Shown one piece after another: positions 23,026-31,205 of a DNA stretch of 63,645 bases. The notes under the pieces were generated by a model. The model was not told the origin of the DNA, searched no databases, and saw nothing but the letters and a program-made list of their open reading frames with translations. The translations under genes were made by a program, and so were the position numbers. The number at the start of each line of letters is the position of its first letter. The first letter of the stretch is position 1. Origin of the DNA: a virus; the IMG/VR virus record IMGVR_UViG_3300017971_000297, positions 1 through 63,645 of that record; one strand, given 5' to 3'.

Positions 23026-25607
23026 TGGCCATTAATACAAATACTGGTCCAGAAAGAGTTGAAGTCACTCCGGTAGCTACTGGTAGCATTCAGGTCCCTG
23101 GGGCACCTACTGCTATTACTGCTTTCGTCGTTCGATCTACACTTGCCGGTGCTCCTGCTGATACGCCCGTGGAGGCTTTGAGCCTTGAGGCCGTAGTGGA
23201 GCAGTTTGGCGATGTAGAGTTAGGCGATGCTTATTATGCTATTCGAGGCTTTTTCGCTAATGCAGGTACTGGCAATAAGGTCATTATCGTGAACGTTGCT
23301 CCGACTGCTTCCGGCACCACTGTGGATGATCGCGGTGTTGCAGAGGCGGCTGGCGCTGGTTTTGTTGAAGATGAGGGAGAGATTGTCACTAGTTTGGCGG
23401 TTTCTGGCTACACTGCAACTACTGGCGTGTTGGCGTTCAGTGGTAGTCCTGATCTTTCCGAAGTGAAAGTAGGGGATTACTTCAAAGATGATGATGGGCG
23501 TTTGTTCCAAATTACCGCTGTCAGTGATTCTGCTGATACAGTCACCATTGATACTGGTCTTTTTACGGTTGCCGGTGAGGAAGTTTTCTCAACTGGCGGT
23601 CTGAATATTACTTCTACGGCTGGCAAAATCTTGCGGCTATATGAAGTTGACGAGCATAATGGTAAAGCTCTGGTTCAAGAAGGGACTTCTAAGGGAGCAG
23701 TTACGGTTGACAGTTCTGTGTCAACTACAGTTGGTGCTTCTGCTGGTGGGTTCCTAAATATCGGTGCTAAAGTTGGTGATATCCTTGTAGATTCTGCTAG
23801 TGCAGTTTTCTATATTACTGCGGTTGTTGATGATGATCAAGTTACTGTGGATAGGGCTGGAGCGGCTCTGGGCGCAGCTACAATTTATACGGGCGTTGTG
23901 GAAATTATCCAGGACACCCTGAGAGCGGCTGGAAGTAATGCTTCCGTGGCTCCTCAGAATGCAGTTGCTTTCGAGAGTTCTGGTGCTGGTTTCGGTATCC
24001 TCCCGACGACTGTGGGTCCATGGCCTGCGGACGCTCTAGATGGACACTTTGCCCTTATCGGCGGAGAAGAGAAACAAATTCTTACCTCGGCTGTTGTGGC
24101 AAGCGGTACCGTGAATGCAACTTTTGGTACCTCGGCCAATACCCTGGTTTATACGGCTGCTACAGGCGTTATCCAGTTCGGTGGGGCTGAGGATCTTTCA
24201 ACTGTCAACCCTGGCGATGTTTGGAGAGACGCTGGTGGAACAGATTTCGTTATCAGTAAAGTTGATGACGGAGCTGATCAAATTGTTATTGCTCCTAACC
24301 AAACAGTCAATACGGCAGTTGGCTCTACTATCCGAGATGGACAGGTAAGGGTTAATTTCGTAGATACTACGTTTATTCCTGGTACTACGAATGTTCCTAC
24401 CTTCTTTGAGCCTGCCAGTAAGCTGGAAATTCCCTCAGATGCAGTTGGCTTAGCCGACGATTATTTCGTTGCTGACGCTGTGTCTCAGGATTCCGATTAT
24501 CTTGGTGACTCTGCGGATGGTAAAGGACTTCATGCTCTGGATGACGTTGATGATGTAAACCTGGTGACTATTCCAGGCGTTACTTCTCGCGTGGTTCAGA
24601 ACGGTTTGATCGACTATTGTGAGACTTTTAGGGATGACTGCTTTGCTCTGTTGACCGTTCCTCAAGCTGTTCGCTATGCGGCAGTTGATCGGACTTTAGT
24701 CAATGTGGTAATCAGCTCTATTGTAAATGGGGCAGTTTATAGCACAGTTACCCTGTCTGGCAACCCAAGTCTTGCCAGTGTTTCCGAGGGCGATCTGTTA
24801 AGCTTTAATAGTGCTAAGTATCTAATCGTTGATGTGGATGATACTGACAAAAAATTGACAGTGGAATCAACCTCAATTAGTGGTTCTGGTGCGGCTGTAG
24901 TGGTTGCTCCTAGTGCCATTTCTTACAAAGAGACTATTATCAATAATCCCAGTAAGAGAGCTGCTTGGTATTTTAACTATGTTAAGGTTCTGCGTTCGTC
25001 TGATAGCGCAGTCTTGACAGTTGATCCTATCGGCCATGTGGCTGGTGTTATGGCTCGTATCGACGGTCAGATTTCTCTGGGTGGCGTGAGTCATGCTCCT
25101 GCGGGTATTGGTCCGGCTGGATTGGCCGACACAGTTGGTTTGGATCTCAGTATATCTGAGCGTACTGAAGCAGGTCCTCTGCGGCTTAACTTCATTAACC
25201 GGATTACGGAGTTTCCTGGCGCTGGTCGAGTTATCTTTGGACCGTACACGGCGGATAGCGGTACTTCCCCAGCTTTTACGGCGGAGGAACAGCTCATTCA
25301 GGTACAAAGATCAATTCTATTTATTAAAAAATCCTTAGAGCCTGGTCTCAGGTCGTTTATCTTTGAGAACTATTCTCCTCTGACTCGTGTTCAGATTGAG
25401 AATGCTATCCTTTCGTTCTTAAGGAATAATTCGTATCTGTTCCCTGCTGGATTGCCCGAAAGTGCTCAATTTAAAGTGGTTAGTGTTGAGCCAACCGCTA
25501 CGCAGGAAGCCGTTGGGTTAATGAAATTCCGAGTTCAAGTGAATTTCAATACCCCGGTCAGGTTCATTGACATTGATCTGGAATTTCCGATTCCAGAGGC
25601 TGCATAA
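23025..25607 (+). CDS. Contractile tail sheath protein
   Basis: 860 residues. Rings of sheath surround the tube and contract to drive it through the envelope. The C-terminal part has the family hallmarks: SHAPAGIGPAGL (near 690), then a LIQVQRSILFIKKSLEPGLRSFIFE-type segment (about 755-780) and a terminal linking strand (RFIDIDLEF). Residues 30-95 are the N-terminal core. Between them are four copies of a small beta domain (about 130-185, 235-290, 378-435, 570-628), making it much longer than a typical 400-650 residue sheath. GC-rich, CGT-using codons fit high expression. Confidence 0.9.
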   Translation: MAINTNTGPERVEVTPVATGSIQVPGAPTAITAFVVRSTLAGAPADTPVEALSLEAVVEQFGDVELGDAYYAIRGFFANAGTGNKVIIVNVAPTASGTTVDDRGVAEAAGAGFVEDEGEIVTSLAVSGYTATTGVLAFSGSPDLSEVKVGDYFKDDDGRLFQITAVSDSADTVTIDTGLFTVAGEEVFSTGGLNITSTAGKILRLYEVDEHNGKALVQEGTSKGAVTVDSSVSTTVGASAGGFLNIGAKVGDILVDSASAVFYITAVVDDDQVTVDRAGAALGAATIYTGVVEIIQDTLRAAGSNASVAPQNAVAFESSGAGFGILPTTVGPWPADALDGHFALIGGEEKQILTSAVVASGTVNATFGTSANTLVYTAATGVIQFGGAEDLSTVNPGDVWRDAGGTDFVISKVDDGADQIVIAPNQTVNTAVGSTIRDGQVRVNFVDTTFIPGTTNVPTFFEPASKLEIPSDAVGLADDYFVADAVSQDSDYLGDSADGKGLHALDDVDDVNLVTIPGVTSRVVQNGLIDYCETFRDDCFALLTVPQAVRYAAVDRTLVNVVISSIVNGAVYSTVTLSGNPSLASVSEGDLLSFNSAKYLIVDVDDTDKKLTVESTSISGSGAAVVVAPSAISYKETIINNPSKRAAWYFNYVKVLRSSDSAVLTVDPIGHVAGVMARIDGQISLGGVSHAPAGIGPAGLADTVGLDLSISERTEAGPLRLNFINRITEFPGAGRVIFGPYTADSGTSPAFTAEEQLIQVQRSILFIKKSLEPGLRSFIFENYSPLTRVQIENAILSFLRNNSYLFPAGLPESAQFKVVSVEPTATQEAVGLMKFRVQVNFNTPVRFIDIDLEFPIPEAA

Positions 25608-25621
25608 GGAGATAGAAGACT

Positions 25622-26182
25622 ATGGCTAGAAGTTGTAAAGTAGACGCAATTGAAAAATTTCGCTTTACGGTTTCCTTTGATGGGCTAACCAGAGCGGGTT
25701 TTCATGAAGTCTCTGTCCCTAAGCAGACCACAACCAAAGGTGAATACAGAGAAGGCAATGCTCCGGAGAATATGCAGTTGTTCGCTGGTTTGCATCGGAT
25801 GGAAGACGTTGTGATGTCTCGTGGCGTCACGACTAATAAGAATTTCTATGACTGGGTAAAACTTGTTTTTGACCCTGAGAAAGTTCCTGAAGGTCAACCG
25901 AACGTGCAAGGTCCGGACGTTGTTCCTCTTGGTAATTCAGAGCTTTATCGCAGAGATATTACCATTACACTTTGGCAACGTAAAGGTGTTCCCGCCAAGC
26001 AGTGGATTCTCTATAATGCTTTTCCAGTAGCGTTTCAACCGGGTTCGGATATGAACGCTTCTGAGGACGGCGAGAAATCCATGGAGCAATTAACTGTGGG
26101 CTACGAGTCCTTTGTGGAACTTAGTGGTTCGGAGATTAAGGCTCCAGAGGCTGGTGAAGATCAGGATTCGCCTGTTACGTAA
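25622..26182 (+). CDS. Major tail tube protein (T4 gp19-like)
   Basis: 186 residues, ribosome site TAAGGAGATAG. Hexamers stack to make the inner tube. The start MARS-x3-DAIEKFRFTVSF, the strand GFHEVSVPKQTT, the segment RRDITITLWQRKG and the end LTVGYESFVELSG are typical of the gp19/CIS tube fold. Two paralogs follow at 27047 and 27742. This copy sits directly after sheath and shares its GC-rich, highly expressed codon use, so it is the main tube subunit. Confidence 0.88.
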   Translation: MARSCKVDAIEKFRFTVSFDGLTRAGFHEVSVPKQTTTKGEYREGNAPENMQLFAGLHRMEDVVMSRGVTTNKNFYDWVKLVFDPEKVPEGQPNVQGPDVVPLGNSELYRRDITITLWQRKGVPAKQWILYNAFPVAFQPGSDMNASEDGEKSMEQLTVGYESFVELSGSEIKAPEAGEDQDSPVT

Positions 26183-26195
26183 TATTTCTAGAGAA

Positions 26196-26270
26196 GGAGA
26201 GGACGGTTTTATTGGCGGCCTATTTGGTTAAGACCTCATAGAGATGATTCATCCCGTCGCTGTCCTCTCC
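26196..26270 (+). other. Long-range intergenic stem after the tube gene
   Basis: GGAGAGGAC (26196-26204) pairs perfectly with GTCCTCTCC (26262-26270) around 57 bases that include smaller hairpins GGT-TAAG-ACC and GATG-ATT-CATC. It fills the gap between the tube gene and the Lys-rich cluster. Flanks (AGAGAAGG before; TCTTTA then TAGGAGAG after) resemble the 8529 element. Could be an RNA processing or partial termination element that lowers expression of downstream genes. Confidence 0.55.
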
Positions 26271-26289
26271 TCTTTACTAGGAGAGTGGT

Positions 26290-26475
26290 ATGGCTAAGAA
26301 GTGTACAGGACAGAAAAAAGTAAAAAAAGTTATGAAAGAGTGGAAAAAAGGTAAACTTCACTCTGGTTCGAAAAAAGGGCCAAAAGTGAATAGTCAAAAA
26401 CAGGCTATTGCTATAGCTCTAAGTGAGGCTGGATTATCTAAATCTAGTAAAAAAGGAAGAAAAAATAATGGCTAA
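26290..26475 (+). CDS. DUF6496-like Lys-rich microprotein
   Basis: 61 residues. The core GKLHSGSKKGPKV-x3-KQAIAIALSEAGLSK matches what I know as the DUF6496 family, small basic proteins common in phages and some bacteria, of unknown function. A helix (KQAIAIALSEAG) is flanked by basic segments, as in a nucleic-acid-binding peptide. First of four Lys-rich genes placed between tube paralogs. Its last codons overlap the next start. Confidence 0.7.
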   Translation: MAKKCTGQKKVKKVMKEWKKGKLHSGSKKGPKVNSQKQAIAIALSEAGLSKSSKKGRKNNG

Positions 26476-26662
26476 AAAGAAAAAGGGTAAATACATAGGA
26501 TTTGCTAAATTAGCCAAAAAAATTGGAGCAAAGGGAGATGTTAAAGATCCCAAGGCTGTTGCTGCTGCTATTGGGCGCAAAAAGTATGGTAAAAAAACTA
26601 TGCAAAAAGCTGCCGCAAAAGGAATTAAAGTTCCAAACTTAAAGAAAAAAAAGAAGAAATAA
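26468..26662 (+). CDS. Lys-rich microprotein
   Basis: 64 residues. Start ATG at 26468 overlaps the previous gene by eight bases; an upstream in-frame start would sit inside it. Sequence KYIGFAKLAKKIGAKGDVKD then AVAAAIGRKKYGKKTMQKAAAKG, about 40% Lys. The motif DPKAVAAAIGRKKYGK is seen in small phage/bacterial proteins of unknown role. Helix-turn-helix-like but very basic; could coat DNA. Confidence 0.65.
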   Translation: MAKKKKGKYIGFAKLAKKIGAKGDVKDPKAVAAAIGRKKYGKKTMQKAAAKGIKVPNLKKKKKK

Positions 26663-26664
26663 CT

Positions 26665-26898
26665 ATGGCTACTGCTTCGAAAAAGTATAAAGATCGTCTT
26701 AAGGGGGGCCTAGCGGATAAAAGTAAGCCCTCGGATTTTAATAGGAAACAACTATCTAAAGGTATCAAAGTAGAGTTAGAGCATACTAATGATAAAAAGA
26801 TTGCCAGAGAGATAGCTATGGATCACTTAAAGGAAGATTCTAAGTATTATACTAAGTTAGCAAAAATGGAAAAAAAGAAATCAGGGAGAAAGAAATAA
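26665..26898 (+). CDS. DUF5661-like microprotein
   Basis: 77 residues. GGLADKSKPSDF then QLSKGIKVELEHTND and REIAMDHLKEDSKYY match the pattern I know as DUF5661, a small family of unknown function found in phages and bacteria. It is helical with conserved Glu-His (ELEH) and Asp-His (MDHL) pairs. Ends in a basic tail (KKKSGRKK). Its stop overlaps the next ATG. Confidence 0.7.
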   Translation: MATASKKYKDRLKGGLADKSKPSDFNRKQLSKGIKVELEHTNDKKIAREIAMDHLKEDSKYYTKLAKMEKKKSGRKK

Positions 26899-27038
26899 TG
26901 GCTTTCAAACGTAGAACCAAACAAGAGATGGAAGAACGTAAGCAAAAAGCTAAAAAGTCTCTTAAAAAAATTGAGAAAAAAGAGGAAAAGTTAGAGAAGG
27001 TTGTAGAGGAAAAACCTAAAAAGAAAAAAAAGAAGTAG
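26898..27038 (+). CDS. Lys/Glu-rich microprotein
   Basis: 46 residues, ATG overlapping the previous stop (TAATG). Composition is almost only Lys, Glu, Arg and Val, forming a single charged helix (KQEMEERKQKAKKSLKKIEKK read in order) and ending in six Lys. An eight-base gap separates it from the second tube paralog. Fourth member of the basic microprotein cluster; function unknown. Confidence 0.55.
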   Translation: MAFKRRTKQEMEERKQKAKKSLKKIEKKEEKLEKVVEEKPKKKKKK

Positions 27039-27046
27039 GAGTTTAA

Positions 27047-27742
27047 ATGGCTCGCTCATCTAGTGTAGATGCCGTTGAAAGATTCAGATTCAACGTATAT
27101 GTGTTTAATATTGGGTTTGATCTGTCCAATATAGCTAAAAATTTCACGGGGTTCCTACGGGCAGGTTTTACAGAGGTTACTCTTCCCAGACAAACCACTG
27201 GGGTAATGGAGTACCGCGAGAATGTAGACCAAGCACATCCACAGTTAATCCCAGGTATAACTAGATTTGAGCCTATAGTTTTGAGGAGAGGAGTTACCTC
27301 TAGTTCCGATTTTTTTAGATGGGCTAAAGATACCCATAATCCCTCTAGCATAGTTTCTACTGCCATCCAACGGCTCAATGGAGATGCTTCCGCAGCTCCT
27401 CCCGCCCAAACAGCAGATTTTCGCAGAGACGTTCTTATTATAGTATATGGTAGAGGTGGTGGAGTACAGACTGAAGATCCAACAGGTATTAGTCAAAGAA
27501 TTACTGGAGTTGCTGGAGCAGCTTCATCCGCTTTTGGACTTAATGCGCTGGGAGACGTAAAAAAGGCATGGCTCCTTAGAGATGCGTGGGTATCCTCATA
27601 TAAACCTGGGGATGATTTATCTGCTACGGAAGATACAACTAAGCTTGTAGAAGAAATCGAGCTACGTTATGAATCTTTTGAAGAAATCTCTCTTGAAGCC
27701 CTTACTAGTCAAGCCCTATCACTTGGTACAGGTATCCTTTAA
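27047..27742 (+). CDS. Tail tube-fold protein, paralog 2
   Basis: 231 residues. MARS-x3-DAVERFRFNVYV, then GFTEVTLPRQTT and the ending IELRYESFEEISL match the 25622 tube protein across its length, with two insertions: one near residues 22-36 and one near 140-170. AT-rich codons (AGA for Arg) suggest low copy number. In T4-like and eCIS tails, extra tube-fold proteins start the tube on the baseplate or cap it; such a role is inferred here. Confidence 0.7.
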   Translation: MARSSSVDAVERFRFNVYVFNIGFDLSNIAKNFTGFLRAGFTEVTLPRQTTGVMEYRENVDQAHPQLIPGITRFEPIVLRRGVTSSSDFFRWAKDTHNPSSIVSTAIQRLNGDASAAPPAQTADFRRDVLIIVYGRGGGVQTEDPTGISQRITGVAGAASSAFGLNALGDVKKAWLLRDAWVSSYKPGDDLSATEDTTKLVEEIELRYESFEEISLEALTSQALSLGTGIL

Positions 27743-28284
27743 TGGCTAGAAGTAATAATGCAGATCCATTAGATAGATTTAGGTGGAAGGTATACATTGT
27801 GGCACCGGCTGGAACTCAGTTTGCCCGAGCAGGATTTACTACCTGTTCTAGCCCGGGGATAACCCTAGATTTCGCAGCTTATGCTGAAGGGGGAAGCCAC
27901 ATGGTCCCTAGAATGATCCACAATGGTGCTACCTTTAAGCCCATAACTCTTACTAGAGGAGTTATATCCCAAACTGGAGTAGATGATTTCTCTAAATGGT
28001 TAGAGGATGCGTTTAAGGCCCTAAATCCGGAACCGGGCTCTGCCCCAGTACAAAACTACCGACGAGATATAGTTTTAGAACATTTAGATAGGGATGGAGA
28101 TGTAGTTAAACGGTACACTATGAGAAATTGTGTTCCCACGGCTTACGAACCAGCCTCAGATTTCGGAGCAGACGACGAATCTGCTCTGAGTGTCGAGACT
28201 CTAACCTTCAATTATGAGGGATTTGAAGAAGAAACAGGGGGCGATTTAACCTCAGTTTTAGATAATCTTAGAGGCCTATTCTAA
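27742..28284 (+). CDS. Tail tube-fold protein, paralog 3
   Basis: 180 residues. MARS-x3-DPLDRFRWKVYI, RRDIVLEHLDRDG and the ending LTFNYEGFEEETG match the other two tube-fold proteins. More divergent in the middle (GFTTCSSPGITLDFAAYAEGG). Likely a minor tube adaptor at the baseplate or terminator end. One-base overlap with paralog 2, and followed by the assembly chaperone. Confidence 0.7.
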   Translation: MARSNNADPLDRFRWKVYIVAPAGTQFARAGFTTCSSPGITLDFAAYAEGGSHMVPRMIHNGATFKPITLTRGVISQTGVDDFSKWLEDAFKALNPEPGSAPVQNYRRDIVLEHLDRDGDVVKRYTMRNCVPTAYEPASDFGADDESALSVETLTFNYEGFEEETGGDLTSVLDNLRGLF

Positions 28285-28299
28285 TATCAAGGAGGAATT

Positions 28300-29040
28300 A
28301 TGATTATTGAATTACCCTGCGGCATCGTAAAAGATGGCGTGGTATACGACCATGTTCGGATTAAGGAACTTACCGGCAAACAGCAAAACTACTTAATGGA
28401 CTTTGATCTAGTGAGTGATACTCTGGGGCATATCCCCAAACTACTTACAGACCTTGCTGTTGAATACCAAACTAAAGATGGTAAAGTAGCCGATATTAAA
28501 CCAGAAGAGACTGTATGGCTGATTAGCACGGATGATATAGAAGTTATCCTTGTCAAGATTCGTCAGGCTACTTTTGGAAAAATGTTGGCCATGCAAGTCA
28601 CCTGCCCCCGTTGTGGGAAACAACAAACCGTTAGTTTGGATCTTTCTAAACTTAAAATTAAGAATCTGAAGGATAAAAAGAAAAGGTCTGTATCGCTTAC
28701 TCTTAAAAAGTCTAAGAAGAAAGTAGTCGTGAGGTTGTTGGGATTGCAGCAACTCTTTGATTTGAATGCTGCCATTAGAGAAGCCAATAAAGAGTTCTAT
28801 ACTACTACGGTGGCGCTCTCTTTGGAAGAGATAGACGGCAAAAGTCCAGTTAAACCAGAGGATATTGAAGATATTCCGTTAACCGACTTACAGCAAATTG
28901 ATAAGGCCTTTGATAAAATTAGAGGATCAATCGATAATAAAATAGAGCATGAATGTGATGCTTGTAAGTCTGAGTTTGATACCCCGCTCCCAGTTGTGGA
29001 ACCGGGTTTTTTCGCCCCGTCGCAGACCCTTTCAATATAA
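28300..29040 (+). CDS. Tail assembly chaperone, short form (zinc-binding, baseplate-type)
   Basis: 246 residues, ribosome site CAAGGAGGAATT. It has four cysteines in two CxxC pairs (Cys102/105 in CPRC, Cys219/222 in CDAC), like T4 baseplate/chaperone proteins (gp26/gp51-like family). It is directly upstream of the tape measure. Codons 237-238 form a U UUU UUC slippery heptamer, and a 68-codon open frame follows in the -1 frame. Thus this is very probably the short product of a lambda G/GT-type gene. The normal-frame end is APSQTLSI. Confidence 0.75.
   Translation: MIIELPCGIVKDGVVYDHVRIKELTGKQQNYLMDFDLVSDTLGHIPKLLTDLAVEYQTKDGKVADIKPEETVWLISTDDIEVILVKIRQATFGKMLAMQVTCPRCGKQQTVSLDLSKLKIKNLKDKKKRSVSLTLKKSKKKVVVRLLGLQQLFDLNAAIREANKEFYTTTVALSLEEIDGKSPVKPEDIEDIPLTDLQQIDKAFDKIRGSIDNKIEHECDACKSEFDTPLPVVEPGFFAPSQTLSI
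29007..29013 (+). promoter_or_regulatory. Programmed -1 ribosomal frameshift site (T TTT TTC)
   Basis: The heptamer T TTT TTC lies with TTT and TTC as zero-frame codons 237 and 238 of the chaperone. Both tRNAs can re-pair one base back (TTT and TTT), the standard X XXY YYZ rule. The -1 frame is then open to 29219, whereas the zero frame ends after eight more codons. I did not establish a downstream pseudoknot. Confidence 0.8.
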
Positions 29041-29219
29041 TACCCACCGAATATATAGATCATCGATCTGATTTGCTATGTGATTATGGGTATTTAGGTG
29101 AAACCTACAAATGGGGTCCGGATCAGATAGATGTACTTCCGTGGAGTTTTCGGAAGGAATTAATAGAAATAGATAAAACTGCTAGACAGGAAATGACACG
29201 AGATGGCAGGAGCGCATAG
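29013..29219 (+). CDS. Tail assembly chaperone, -1 frameshift extension
   Basis: After slipping at 29007-29013, 68 further codons (RPVADPFNIIPTEYIDH..., ...YKWGPDQIDVLPWSFRKEL...) are read to TAG 29217-29219, giving a 306-residue fusion. The extension has no good start of its own and ends 17 bases inside the tape measure gene, as lambda-type GT extensions do. The peptide is hydrophobic/aromatic and acidic, like domains that hold the tape measure during tail assembly. Confidence 0.75.
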   Translation, partial: RPVADPFNIIPTEYIDHRSDLLCDYGYLGETYKWGPDQIDVLPWSFRKELIEIDKTARQEMTRDGRSA

Positions 29220-31203
29220 CGTAACTATAGTTATTAGCGCCCACAATAGGGCCTCTAAACCAATTAGAGCTGTCCACAAGGACTTGAATAGGTTTCGTAC
29301 TGAAGTTGTACGTTTCAACCGAAATCTATTTACAGCTAGTGCTATTATAGCCACTTTTGCGGCTGGATTTAGGAGAGCCTTCAACCTTACGGGTGTGGGA
29401 GCCCAATTTGAGTTTGTACGACAACAGTTTTTACAAACATTTGGAGAAGGGTATTTGATGACTCTTAAGAAGGCTTCTAGATATACCATGGACGCAATGA
29501 CTACCATGCAATTAGCCGTTAAGAATCATGCTAGAGGTCTTAAGAAGTGGGAAACTGAGAAGATATTTACTCTATCTGTAGGTGCTGCAAAGATTCTAGG
29601 TACCTCCACTGCGAATGCAGCCAAGCAGATGTCTGCCGCTTTTACTAACCTAAGTGTCAAGGGCTTACAGACCTTCCTTGTTGCTCTAAATACCAATAAC
29701 CAGTTCTCTAACATGAATGTATTAATTCAGAAACTTACCAAGGGCTTAAATGCGGCTGGTAGGATGACGGAGAACTTTCGTAGAGTAGCCTTAGCAGAAC
29801 TATCCAAGACTCTCATGAGATTTGTAGATACTGGAGACAATGCTCTTCAAGTGATAATGATGACTAAGGCTAGTTTTCAAGATCTTAAATCGGTTATTGG
29901 TTCCTTTCTTGGCAGAGCCATAGCTCCTCTGGCTAAACAGATGGCTATGCTAAACTTTAGTATTTTTGCTAAGTTACTGCCTATTTTAGATGGTACAGAC
30001 TCTAAGATGCGTAGTCTTAGGAGTGGTATAGTAGCTCTAACGCAATCTATAGGAGGTTTAGTAGCCACTATTGGTGGTGTTGTGGGAGGTTGGTCCCTAC
30101 TTCGTCTCCTATCTGCTACTCTGGGTTTCAGATTATCCACATTCGCCGGTATTGTGGGTCTCCTAGCTGGAGCTTTTATGTCAGCCAAGGATAGTTCTAA
30201 AGGATGGATGGAGACTCTGGCTGATATAGGCGCTGAAATGAAGTTTTATTTTCAAGCCTTTATGACTTATAAGGACGGAGTATCTACCTTTTCTAGGGAC
30301 GTAGCAACCCGTATTGGGGGTATGAGCCAGGAGTCCCAAGAACGAATTCTGATGATAGCTAAGGCTCTAGTTCAGGCTAAAGAAATTATGTTAGGTTTCT
30401 TTCAAGGCCTAAAAGCAGTTATGACCTGGGTAGGTAAGGCAGCCACTACAGTAGTTGATTGGACTCTGAAAGTAGCCAAGTTTTTTGGTCTGATTGATGC
30501 CAAGCAATTTTCTGCTGGAAGAGGCAAGCTTCTACGTGGTGTGGGGATGGTAGCTGGAGGAGCTTTGGGCGTAGGTCTTTTGGGTAATCTAGTAGCTAAA
30601 GCCTTTGGACGGAATTTAAACGTATTTAAAGGAGGTCTTTTTGGAAAAAGAGGAAGTAGCCCTACAAGGCCGTTATTTGTAATCGATGTCGGGGGCAAAG
30701 GAGCTGGAGTTGCTGGCGGACTACTAGGTAAAATACCTGGAGCTGGTGGAAGTGTTCTTAAAGGATTAGGTATTGTGGGGGTTCTAGGAGCCCTAGGAGT
30801 AGCGGTCTATAAGCTTACTAGCTGGTTAGATAAAAAGTGGGGAATGAGTACCGCCATCGGAGAAGGATTGGCTAAAATAACCCATCGACCACAGCTAGAA
30901 GGACATGTAGGAGCTAAAAAACTAGAAAATATTCTCTCTGGAAAAGCTACCGTTAGTGGAAAAAGATTAGATATTTCTCAACTTACTGAGCAAACTAGAA
31001 AATCTTTAGAACTGAGAAGCCAGCAAATGAGTAAGGGGTTAGGTTCTATAGATATGAACTTACTTTATAAAATTATGGAAGATGGAGTAATTACTCAAAA
31101 AGAGGCTAATAGGCTTTTAGATAGTATTGATCATAAAATTAGACTAGACGCTTTTGAAGCAGCAAATACCAAACCTACCGCCGCAAACTTCTTAGGTAAA
31201 TAA
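29203..31203 (+). CDS. Tail tape measure protein
   Basis: 666 residues. It sets tail length and is ejected with DNA. The N-terminus is helical and basic, with hydrophobic segments rich in Gly/Ala/Leu at about 280-325 (GGLVATIGGVVGGWSLLRLL...) and about 440-545 (GVGMVAGGALGVGLLGNLVAKAF...), typical of tape measures. Position after the frameshifted chaperone and before the baseplate hub confirms the role. At about 1.5 angstrom per residue the tail would be near 100 nm (inference). It starts inside the -1 extension. Confidence 0.85.
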   Translation: MAGAHSVTIVISAHNRASKPIRAVHKDLNRFRTEVVRFNRNLFTASAIIATFAAGFRRAFNLTGVGAQFEFVRQQFLQTFGEGYLMTLKKASRYTMDAMTTMQLAVKNHARGLKKWETEKIFTLSVGAAKILGTSTANAAKQMSAAFTNLSVKGLQTFLVALNTNNQFSNMNVLIQKLTKGLNAAGRMTENFRRVALAELSKTLMRFVDTGDNALQVIMMTKASFQDLKSVIGSFLGRAIAPLAKQMAMLNFSIFAKLLPILDGTDSKMRSLRSGIVALTQSIGGLVATIGGVVGGWSLLRLLSATLGFRLSTFAGIVGLLAGAFMSAKDSSKGWMETLADIGAEMKFYFQAFMTYKDGVSTFSRDVATRIGGMSQESQERILMIAKALVQAKEIMLGFFQGLKAVMTWVGKAATTVVDWTLKVAKFFGLIDAKQFSAGRGKLLRGVGMVAGGALGVGLLGNLVAKAFGRNLNVFKGGLFGKRGSSPTRPLFVIDVGGKGAGVAGGLLGKIPGAGGSVLKGLGIVGVLGALGVAVYKLTSWLDKKWGMSTAIGEGLAKITHRPQLEGHVGAKKLENILSGKATVSGKRLDISQLTEQTRKSLELRSQQMSKGLGSIDMNLLYKIMEDGVITQKEANRLLDSIDHKIRLDAFEAANTKPTAANFLGK

Positions 31204-31205
31204 TT

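Noticed and set aside
24873-25307. 144-aa minus-strand open frame inside the sheath gene
   Set aside because: Antisense shadow: composition is Arg/Ser/Thr-rich without a motif, and the sheath frame is certain.
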